8,131 nt of DNA from Bradyrhizobium sp. (lineage in GTDB: Bacteria; Pseudomonadota; Alphaproteobacteria; Rhizobiales; Xanthobacteraceae): the NCBI GenBank assembly GCA_025960445.1, contig JAICIT010000084.1, forward strand, positions 1-8,131, read 5' to 3'. Positions 1-5,473 of the stretch are shown piece by piece (position 1 is the stretch's first letter; every line of letters starts with the position of its first letter). The notes beneath the pieces are model-generated. The model was not told where the DNA came from. It saw only the letters and a program-made list of their open reading frames with translations, and ran no database searches. The position numbers and the translations under genes are program-made.

Positions 1-108
1 CCTCACGTATTCCGTCTTGCGGGATTGTCCTCGGGCTGGGGCGCTTGCCAAGGCAGGCTCGAAAGGCGAGAAACCAAAGGGGACCAGGACACGGCAGCGG
101 AGAACCAG
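1..108. other. Upstream edge, no assignable gene
   Basis: This stretch precedes the thiolase start. All three + frames are open over most of it. Frame 2 runs from the window edge to a TGA at 110-112 that overlaps the chosen TTG start of the thiolase, so it could be the end of an upstream gene coupled to it. Its 36 codons read as a basic, unremarkable tail (ending RQRRTS) that I do not recognise. The thiolase frame is also open back to the edge, but the upstream residues look like translated non-coding sequence. I see no clear promoter or operator. Confidence 0.4.
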
Positions 109-1257
109 TTGAGCATCAAGGGTAAGGCCTACCTCGCCGGAATCTACGAGCATCCAACCCGGCACGCACCAGATAAATCCACCGCACAGCTACACGCCGA
201 AGTCGCCAAGGGCGCACTGCAAGATGCAGGCCTGACCAAGGCTGATGTCGACGGGTATTTCTGCGCAGGCGACGCCCCCGGCGGGGTCATGGCGATGGCG
301 GACTATTTGGGCCTGAAGGTTCGCCATTTCGATTCCACCGACACCGGCGGCTGCTCCTATCTGGTCCATCTCGGCCACGCCGCGGAGGCCATAGCCGCCG
401 GCAAATGCAGCATCGCCCTGATCACACTCGCCGGAAAGCCGCGCACCGGGGCGATGCCAGCGCGCGCGACCGGCGCCGAGCTCGATTTTGAGGCCGCTTA
501 CGGTGCCACCACGCACAACATTTACGGCATGTGCGCCATGCGCCACATGCATGAATTCGGGACCACGAGCGAGCAGCTGGCATGGATCAAGGTCGCTGCT
601 TCTCATCATGCTCAATACAACCCGCATGCGATGCTGCGCGATGTCGTCACCGTCGAGGACGTCATCAACTCGCCGATGATCTCCGACCCGTTGCACCGGA
701 TGGATTGTTGCGTCGTTACCGATGGCGGCGGCGCGCTGATCGTTACCTCGGAAGCGATCGCGCGGGGCTTGAAGAAACCGCTGGTGCGAATGATCGGGCA
801 CGGCGAGGCATTAAAGGGACCCCGGGGCGGCAAGGATCTCAATCTGACGTACTCAGCCGGTGTGTGGTCGGGACCAAAGGCATTTGAAGAAGCCGGCGTG
901 ACCCCAAAGGACATCAAATACGCGTCGATCTACGACAGCTTCACCATCACGGTGCTGATGCAGCTCGAGGACCTCGGCTTCTGCAAGAAAGGCGAAGGCG
1001 GCAAGTTCGTGGCCGACGGCAATCTGATTTCGGGTGTCGGCAGGCTGCCATTTAACACGGACGGCGGTGGCCTGTGCAGCAATCATCCAGTCAACCGCGG
1101 CGGCATGACGAAGATCATTGAAGCGGTGCGGCAGCTTCGCGGTGAAGCGCATCCCAAGGTGCAGGTGGCAAATTGCGATCTCGCCATTGCTCATGGGACG
1201 GGCGGCTTGCTCGGCGTCCGTCACGCCGCCTCAACCTGCATTCTGGAGCGCGTGTAA
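109..1257 (+). CDS. SCP2/SCPx-type thiolase family protein
   Basis: This 382-residue protein belongs to the thiolase superfamily, in the SCP2-thiolase-like branch that cleaves 3-ketoacyl-CoA with CoA, or in some members performs retro-aldol cleavage of 3-hydroxyacyl-CoA. The nucleophilic cysteine is visible as C82 in TDTGGCSY. Further family residues are Y275 in IYDSFT, H326 in SNHPVNRGG, C356, and H362 in AHGTGG, which matches the late histidine region of SCP2 thiolases. The TTG at 109 was chosen because a GGAG ribosome-binding site lies at 99-102 and homology-like sequence (SIKGKAYLAG) begins there. An upstream TTG at 25 in the same frame would add an unconserved 28-residue extension. The stop codon overlaps the next ATG (TAATG), so it is coupled to the DUF35 gene, the usual partner of this branch. 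Thiolase versus aldolase activity and the substrate cannot be settled from sequence; retention of C82 favours thiolase. Confidence 0.9.
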   Translation: MSIKGKAYLAGIYEHPTRHAPDKSTAQLHAEVAKGALQDAGLTKADVDGYFCAGDAPGGVMAMADYLGLKVRHFDSTDTGGCSYLVHLGHAAEAIAAGKCSIALITLAGKPRTGAMPARATGAELDFEAAYGATTHNIYGMCAMRHMHEFGTTSEQLAWIKVAASHHAQYNPHAMLRDVVTVEDVINSPMISDPLHRMDCCVVTDGGGALIVTSEAIARGLKKPLVRMIGHGEALKGPRGGKDLNLTYSAGVWSGPKAFEEAGVTPKDIKYASIYDSFTITVLMQLEDLGFCKKGEGGKFVADGNLISGVGRLPFNTDGGGLCSNHPVNRGGMTKIIEAVRQLRGEAHPKVQVANCDLAIAHGTGGLLGVRHAASTCILERV

Positions 1258-1649
1258 TGGACAGCAAAGTCAAATATCCGACGCCTCAGGGCAATCCGGA
1301 AACGAAACATTTCTGGGAGCAGACAGCCGAGGGCAAACTGCTGATCAAGCGCTGCAAGGCCTGCGGCGAAGCGCATTACTTTCCACGCTCGCTATGTCCG
1401 TTCTGCTTTTCCGATCAGACGGTCTGGGAGGAAAGCTCAGGCGAGGGCGAGATTTATACATTCAGCCTGATGCGAAAATCCGCAAGCGGCCCCTACGCGA
1501 TCGGCTATGTGACTTTGAAGGAGGGTCCGTCGTTGCTGACCAATTTCGTCGACTGCGACATGGCGAAATTGAAAATTGGGCAGAAGGTAAAGGTAGTGTT
1601 CAAAACAACCGCCGGCGCACCGCTGCCGTTCTTCACGCCGATGAGCTGA
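1257..1649 (+). CDS. DUF35 zinc-ribbon/OB-fold acyl-CoA-binding partner protein
   Basis: This is a 130-residue protein of the DUF35 family: an N-terminal helix, a rubredoxin-like zinc ribbon and a C-terminal OB fold. The four zinc ligands are C33, C36, C47 and C50 (CKACG followed by CPFC). The OB-fold strands follow from about residue 60, with the typical segments GEIYTFSL and YAIGYVTLKEG. Known family members form tight heteromeric complexes with thiolase-like proteins, for example BbsA in benzylsuccinate degradation and ChsH2 in steroid side-chain degradation, and help bind the acyl-CoA. The ATG at 1257 overlaps the thiolase TAA by one base, which fits stoichiometric co-production. The length is normal and the gene looks intact. 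It is unlikely to be an enzyme by itself. Confidence 0.9.
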   Translation: MDSKVKYPTPQGNPETKHFWEQTAEGKLLIKRCKACGEAHYFPRSLCPFCFSDQTVWEESSGEGEIYTFSLMRKSASGPYAIGYVTLKEGPSLLTNFVDCDMAKLKIGQKVKVVFKTTAGAPLPFFTPMS

Positions 1650-1665
1650 TACCTCATCCCGTAGA

Positions 1666-1681
1666 GCGCGCAATTGCGCGC
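1666..1681. repeat. Perfect 16-bp palindrome GCGCGCAATTGCGCGC
   Basis: This self-complementary sequence starts 17 bases after the DUF35 stop. In RNA it could form a 6-bp GC stem with an AATT loop. No T-run follows, so it is not a typical Rho-independent terminator. It may be an operator-like site, an RNA processing or stability hairpin, or chance in GC-rich DNA. Confidence 0.5.
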
Positions 1682-1691
1682 GGCTCGAGGA

Positions 1692-1724
1692 ATGAGACCA
1701 GGTTGCAAGCGGAACCGCTCTCAT
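1692..1724 (+). promoter_or_regulatory. Possible two-level hairpin upstream of the hydratase gene
   Basis: An inner inverted repeat, AGCGG (1708-1712) and CCGCT (1715-1719), is flanked by outer arms ATGAG (1692-1696) and CTCAT (1720-1724). The left side carries an unpaired stretch at 1697-1707, and the inner loop of two bases is too tight unless the closing pair opens. It lies in the 135-base spacer between the DUF35 and hydratase genes and may influence the hydratase mRNA leader. Function is inference only. Confidence 0.3.
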
Positions 1725-1751
1725 AGTTCGCGAGGGCGCAAAGGCGCTACC

Positions 1752-1804
1752 AGGAGGGATCAATGGCTGGAGGAACGCATCACAATGCCGATCAAGTACG
1801 ATGA
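1752..1804 (+). promoter_or_regulatory. Tandem ribosome-binding sites with a possible 13-codon leader ORF
   Basis: AGGAGGG at 1752-1758 is placed 4 bases before an ATG at 1763, which opens a 13-codon frame (MAGGTHHNADQVR) ending with TGA at 1802-1804. A second site, GGAGGA at 1769-1774, lies inside that frame and 10 bases before the hydratase ATG at 1785. The short frame overlaps the hydratase start by 20 bases, so ribosomes on it could affect hydratase initiation. The strong first site could equally be a fortuitous purine run. Confidence 0.3.
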
Positions 1805-2645
1805 GTTGATGGCGCTGAAGAATTTCGGGCAGAAATACGCGTACACGGATCGCGAAGTGATGCTGTACGCCTATGGCATCGGAATGGGAGCCGATCCGAT
1901 GGACGAGAGGGAGCTTGCTTTCGTCAACGAGGCTGTTGCCACTCCGCGTGCACTGAAGGTGATCCCGACCTTCGCTTCCGTCGCCGCCTGGGGGGCGGGC
2001 CCCGGAGAAATGAACCTGAACCGCGTGATGGTGGTCGATGGCGAACGGGACATCACCTTCCACCGGCCGCTCACCGTGTCCGCTCACATCACCGCCGACT
2101 CCAGCGTTCTCGACGTTTTCGACAAGGGCAAGGAAAAGGGCGCGGTGATCCGGCACAAGACCGTACTCAAAAACGAAAACGGCGAAGAACTGGCGACGCT
2201 GGTGGCTTCACGGTTCGCGCGTGGCGACGGCGGTTTCGGCGGGACGTCGGAAGGGCAGCCCGAGCCGCATAAAATCCCGACCCGCTCGCCCGACAAGACC
2301 ATCGACATCTCGACCCGCCCGGATCAAGCGCTGGTTTACCGGTTGTGCGGCGACCGTAATCCGCTGCACTCAGATCCGGAATTCGCCAGGCGCGCCGGAT
2401 TCCCGCGGCCGATCCTGCACGGCATGTGCACCTACGGGATCACCTGTCGCGGCATTCTGCAAACCTATGCCGATTATGATCCTTCAGCTTTCAGACAACA
2501 CGTCGCGCGTTTTTCGTCTCCGGTCTATCCCGGCGAGACCGTGACCATGGACATGTGGAAAGACGGCAACGTGATTTCATTTGAGGCAAAGGTAAAGGCG
2601 CGCAACGTCTCCGTCATAAAGAGCGGAATGACGGTGCTGGCGTGA
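1785..2645 (+). CDS. MaoC-family enoyl-CoA hydratase 2 (MFE-2 hydratase-like)
   Basis: This 286-residue protein has the double-hotdog layout of the hydratase-2 domain of peroxisomal MFE-2. It would add water to a trans-2-enoyl-CoA to give the (3R)-hydroxyacyl-CoA. The N-terminal hotdog (about 1-145) carries family-like segments YTDREVMLYAYGIG, HRPL and FARGDGGFGG. The C-terminal hotdog (about 155-286) carries the signature YRLCGDRNPLHSDPEFA, with catalytic D190 and H195 and conserved N192, followed by GFPRPILHGMCTYG. The ATG at 1785 was chosen because it begins at the family N-terminus and has GGAGGA 10 bases upstream; the open frame extends upstream without family sequence. The dehydrogenase for the next step starts 23 bases after its stop. 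The only close alternative is a related MaoC dehydratase with other chain-length or ring specificity. Confidence 0.92.
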   Translation: MPIKYDELMALKNFGQKYAYTDREVMLYAYGIGMGADPMDERELAFVNEAVATPRALKVIPTFASVAAWGAGPGEMNLNRVMVVDGERDITFHRPLTVSAHITADSSVLDVFDKGKEKGAVIRHKTVLKNENGEELATLVASRFARGDGGFGGTSEGQPEPHKIPTRSPDKTIDISTRPDQALVYRLCGDRNPLHSDPEFARRAGFPRPILHGMCTYGITCRGILQTYADYDPSAFRQHVARFSSPVYPGETVTMDMWKDGNVISFEAKVKARNVSVIKSGMTVLA

Positions 2646-2668
2646 TATAGAGTCCAGGGAGAGAACTC

Positions 2669-3547
2669 ATGGGATTACTCGACGGCAAGGTGGCGCTGAT
2701 CACCGGCGCGGGCGGCGGGCTTGGCGAAGCCTATGCCAGGTTGTTCGCGCGAGAGGGGGCGGCTGTCGTGGTCAATGACCTCGGTGGCCCGCGGGACGGC
2801 AGCGGCGCCGATCTTTCGATGGCGCAAAAGGTCGTGGACGCAATCAAGGCGGAGGGCGGCCGCGCGGTTGCCAATGGCGCCGATATTTCCACGATGGCCG
2901 GCGGACAGTCGGTGTTCGATGACGCTATCAAGAACTTCGGCCGAGCCGATATCCTCGTCAACAATGCCGGCATTCTGCTGGACCAGACCTTTGCCAAGGC
3001 GACGGAAGCTGGATGGGACAAGGTCCTGAAAGTGCATCTCAAGGGCACGTTCTGCGTCACCCAACCCGTGTTCCGCTGGATGCGGGAGAACGGGGGCGGT
3101 GTCATCGTCAACACCTCGTCCACATCAGGCCTCATCGGCAATTTTGGCCAAAGCAATTACGGCGCCGCGAAGGGCGGAATATGGGGGCTGTCGAACGTGC
3201 TGGCGATCGAAGGACGTAAATACAACATCCGGGTCTGGACGCTCGCCCCCGGCGCGCTGACCCGCATGACCGCGGATCTGCCGCGCTATATCGAAAACCC
3301 CGGCATGGCGCTTGGACCTGACGGCATTGCACCCGCCGTGCTATACATGGTGAGCGAATTATCCGGCGATCAGACCGGCAAGGTTCTCGGCGTTTCCGGT
3401 CCGCGCGGCGTGCGCGAAATGCGGATGATGGAAAAGCCGGGTTGGAAGCCGCCGCATTCCGGATGGAAGGCGGAAGATATCGTCCAGCACGCCAAGGAAA
3501 TTTTCTTTTCCGATGAAGAGATCAAGATGGGCGCGCGCAGATTTTGA
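2669..3547 (+). CDS. SDR (3R)-hydroxyacyl-CoA dehydrogenase, MFE-2-like
   Basis: This is a 292-residue short-chain dehydrogenase that closely resembles the dehydrogenase domain of MFE-2/HSD17B4, which oxidises (3R)-hydroxyacyl-CoA to 3-ketoacyl-CoA. The cofactor loop is T12-G13-x3-G17-x-G19, and D37 after the second strand (VVVNDLGG) points to NAD rather than NADP. NNAG is at 98-101. The catalytic residues are S151, Y164 and K168, within TSSTSGLIGNFGQSNYGAAK. The usual helix asparagine is replaced by H123 in VHLKG, as I recall for the MFE-2 group. The segment LAIEGRKYNIRVWTLAPGA also fits that group. The C-terminal extension (from about 240, rich in Trp, Lys and Pro) matches the tail expected before the hydratase domain in fused enzymes. 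AGGGAGAG at 2656-2663 precedes the ATG. It follows the hydratase gene by 23 bases and is probably co-transcribed with it. Confidence 0.92.
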   Translation: MGLLDGKVALITGAGGGLGEAYARLFAREGAAVVVNDLGGPRDGSGADLSMAQKVVDAIKAEGGRAVANGADISTMAGGQSVFDDAIKNFGRADILVNNAGILLDQTFAKATEAGWDKVLKVHLKGTFCVTQPVFRWMRENGGGVIVNTSSTSGLIGNFGQSNYGAAKGGIWGLSNVLAIEGRKYNIRVWTLAPGALTRMTADLPRYIENPGMALGPDGIAPAVLYMVSELSGDQTGKVLGVSGPRGVREMRMMEKPGWKPPHSGWKAEDIVQHAKEIFFSDEEIKMGARRF

Positions 3548-3554
3548 AGGTTGT

Positions 3555-3597
3555 CGTCATTCCGGGTCGGTCCTGGCGGACTGTCCCCGGGATCACG
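3555..3597. repeat. Intergenic imperfect palindrome with nested hairpin
   Basis: The outer arms CGTCATTCCGGG (3555-3566) and CCCGGGATCACG (3586-3597) pair over 12 positions with one C-C mismatch and one G-T wobble. Inside lies a second perfect stem, GTCC (3570-3573) and GGAC (3578-3581), with a TGGC loop. It starts 7 bases after the dehydrogenase stop and ends 21 bases before the lyase ATG. No T-run follows, so it is not a standard terminator. The CATTCCGGG type of arm resembles short intergenic palindromes I recall from Bradyrhizobium-like genomes; that link is from memory. Confidence 0.6.
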
Positions 3598-3618
3598 GAA
3601 GATGAGACAGAGGCACGA

Positions 3619-4575
3619 ATGGCAAAACTTACTCACAAGGCCGAAGGCACTTTCGCGATCGCCCCGACGCCATTCCACGATGACGGCCGGATCGACGAAA
3701 CATCGATCGACCGGCTGACCGATTTTTATGGCGAGGTCGGCTGCGATGGGGTCACGGTGCTCGGGATTCTCGGGGAAGCACCGAAACTTGAAGCTTCGGA
3801 AGCAGAGCTTGTCGCAAAGCGGTTTGTGAAACGTGCCGGCAGCATGCAGGTTATCGTAGGCGTTTCCGCACCCGGATTTGCGGCCATGCGCTCGCTGGCG
3901 CGCGCCTCCATGGATGCTGGGGCTGCCGGTGTGATGATCGCGCCGCCGCCGAACTTGCGTACAGATGACCAGATCATCGGCTATTTCAAGCAGGCGGCAG
4001 AAGCGATTGGCAGCGATATCCCTTGGGTGCTGCAGGATTATCCATTGACCTTGTCCGTGGTCTTTACACCAGCGGTGATCCGCAAAATCGTCATGGACAA
4101 CCCGTCTTGCGTGATGCTCAAGCATGAGGATTGGCCGGGACTCGAAAAGATTTCCGCGCTGCGCGCGTTCCAGAAGGACGGCTCGCTCCGGCCGCTTTCG
4201 ATCCTGACCGGCAATGGCGGGCTGTTTCTGGATTTCGAGATGGAGCGCGGCGCTGACGGAGCGATGACCGGCTACGCCTTTCCGGAGTTGCTGATCGACG
4301 TGGTGCGACTGTCCAAGGAAGCTCGGCGCGATGCCGCGCACGATCTGTTCGACGCCCATCTGCCTCTGATCAGATACGAGCAGCAACCCGGCGTTGGCCT
4401 CGCGGTGCGCAAATACGTGCTGCAAAAGCGAGGCGTGATCGCCTCCAGCGCGCAACGCAAACCGGCCTCGAGCCTCACCGCGATGGCGAAGGTCGAGGTG
4501 GACTATCTGCTCACGCGCGTCGCAAGGGTCGACAGGCGCGCCAATCTGAGGCCGCAATCGAGCGCGGCGGGTTGA
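3619..4575 (+). CDS. DapA/N-acetylneuraminate lyase family protein, atypical active site
   Basis: This 318-residue protein is a class I aldolase/lyase of the DapA family, a TIM barrel that forms a Schiff base between a lysine and a 2-oxo acid. The lysine is K168 in VMLKHED. The pyruvate-carboxylate loop GxxGE is present as G49-I-L-G-E53, but the two threonines of true DapA are Ile and Leu. The usual YNVPxRT segment reads L138-Q-D-Y-P-L-T, so the catalytic Tyr and Asn positions appear to be Gln and Asp, with Y141 shifted by two. It is therefore not the lysine-biosynthesis enzyme; the substrate is unknown and may be a 2-oxo acid or ring-cleavage product. The ATG at 3619 has AGAGG 5 bases upstream and starts the family sequence (GTFAIAPTPF). 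A TTG at 3544 in the same frame would translate the intergenic hairpin and is disfavoured. The Nudix gene follows after 4 bases. Confidence 0.85.
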   Translation: MAKLTHKAEGTFAIAPTPFHDDGRIDETSIDRLTDFYGEVGCDGVTVLGILGEAPKLEASEAELVAKRFVKRAGSMQVIVGVSAPGFAAMRSLARASMDAGAAGVMIAPPPNLRTDDQIIGYFKQAAEAIGSDIPWVLQDYPLTLSVVFTPAVIRKIVMDNPSCVMLKHEDWPGLEKISALRAFQKDGSLRPLSILTGNGGLFLDFEMERGADGAMTGYAFPELLIDVVRLSKEARRDAAHDLFDAHLPLIRYEQQPGVGLAVRKYVLQKRGVIASSAQRKPASSLTAMAKVEVDYLLTRVARVDRRANLRPQSSAAG

Positions 4576-4579
4576 TCGC

Positions 4580-5377
4580 ATGACACAAGCCGTTACCCCG
4601 CGTCCGGCGTCCACGGTCCTGTTACTCAGGGACGGAGCTGGCGGCGAAATCGAAGTGTTCATGATGGTACGGCACTACGAGATCGATTTTAATTCCGGCG
4701 CGCTGGTGTTTCCCGGCGGAAGCGTCGACAACGGCGATCAGGAGATCATTGCCAGACCGGAACTTTACTCGGGCGGCGAAGGGCTCGATGCGGGCTCCCT
4801 GAGCTTCCGGATCGCGGCGATCCGGGAGACTTTTGAGGAAAGCGGCATTTTGCTCGCGCGTCCCCGCGGTTCGAATTCCCTGGTGGAGCCCAGGCGGGCT
4901 GCAGAAATTGAGGGCCGTGATCGCGCCGCTCTGTGCGAGAGCAAGACGACGTTTTTGAAGGTGCTCTCCGAGAACGAAGTGGTGCTCGCACTCGATGAAC
5001 TGGTGCCATATGCTCACTGGATTACCCCGGAAGGCATGCCCAAGCGGTTCGATACCTGGTTCTTTCTTGCCGCCGCGCCGCCGGAACAGGCCGGCGCTCA
5101 TGACGGTAAGGAATCCACCGACTCCATCTGGGTTTCTCCGCGCGAAGCGCTGGCTGGTGGTGAGAGCGGCCGGTTCAAGCTGCCATTCCCGACCACGCGC
5201 AATCTCATCCGGCTCGGCAAACAGAGTAGCGTGAGGGCCGCGCTGAATGACAGCAAGGGCAGAAAGATCGTAACGGTCATGCCGGTGATGACCAAACTGA
5301 ATGGCGGCCGCCAGCTTCGGATTCCGATTGAGGCCGGCTACGACGGCGACGTTTTTGAGGTCGGCGCGGCGGGTTGA
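4580..5377 (+). CDS. Nudix hydrolase, NUDT19/RP2-like, possible CoA diphosphatase
   Basis: This 265-residue Nudix hydrolase carries FPGGSVDNGD at about 44-53 and FRIAAIRETFEESGILL at 76-92. R82, E83, E86, E87 and G89 complete the box that binds catalytic Mg2+. The distance from the glycine pair (46-47) to R82 is about 22 residues longer than in a standard GX5EX7REUXEEXGU box. That interrupted box, with the FRIAAIRE sequence, is characteristic of NUDT19/RP2-type proteins, which hydrolyse CoA or acyl-CoA to phosphopantetheine products and 3',5'-ADP. The context of acyl-CoA enzymes supports a CoA substrate, but this is inference; a nucleotide-sugar or other diphosphate is possible. The ATG lies 4 bases after the lyase stop, so translation is probably coupled. 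No signal peptide or membrane segment is seen and the gene looks intact. Confidence 0.85.
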   Translation: MTQAVTPRPASTVLLLRDGAGGEIEVFMMVRHYEIDFNSGALVFPGGSVDNGDQEIIARPELYSGGEGLDAGSLSFRIAAIRETFEESGILLARPRGSNSLVEPRRAAEIEGRDRAALCESKTTFLKVLSENEVVLALDELVPYAHWITPEGMPKRFDTWFFLAAAPPEQAGAHDGKESTDSIWVSPREALAGGESGRFKLPFPTTRNLIRLGKQSSVRAALNDSKGRKIVTVMPVMTKLNGGRQLRIPIEAGYDGDVFEVGAAG

Positions 5378-5473
5378 AGCGCTCCGATCGACGCTGGCCC
5401 ACAGCGAATTCGGGATGTTATCGCGGGCCGTCTCATATATTATCTGACCATTTGAAGCTTGGTGTTGATCACT
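5378..5473 (+). promoter_or_regulatory. Intergenic spacer with possible kinase promoter
   Basis: This 96-base spacer separates the Nudix gene from the kinase. A small hairpin, CGCTG (5392-5396) and CAGCG (5402-5406) with a 5-base loop, lies near its start but is too weak and lacks the T-run of a terminator. An AT-rich island at 5433-5447 includes TATATT (5436-5441), which could be a -10 element; no convincing -35 hexamer sits 16-18 bases upstream. The region could hold a promoter for the kinase. Confidence 0.3.

Noticed and set aside
25..108. Longer thiolase from TTG 25
   Set aside because: The extra 28 residues are charged and unlike any thiolase N-terminus, whereas TTG 109 has GGAG at 99-102 and starts directly on family sequence.
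1437..2156. 239-codon open frame on the - strand
   Set aside because: It spans the end of the DUF35 gene, the spacer and the start of the hydratase on the opposite strand, and its translation shows no family motif.
3544..3618. N-terminal extension of the lyase from TTG 3544
   Set aside because: It would translate the intergenic hairpin, has no ribosome-binding site, and adds residues before the natural DapA-family start; ATG 3619 has AGAGG at good spacing.
3619..4575. True dapA of lysine biosynthesis
   Set aside because: The threonine pair and the Tyr/Arg-containing YNVPxRT segment are not conserved, and the neighbours are catabolic acyl-CoA genes.
3370..4662. 430-codon open frame on the - strand
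   Set aside because: It lies antisense to the end of the dehydrogenase, the whole lyase and the start of the Nudix gene, which have clear family motifs. Its translation is Arg/His-rich with no recognisable domain, as expected for the shadow of GC-rich codons.
5392..5406. Rho-independent terminator after the Nudix gene
   Set aside because: The stem is only 5 bp and no run of T follows, so it does not meet the pattern of a terminator.
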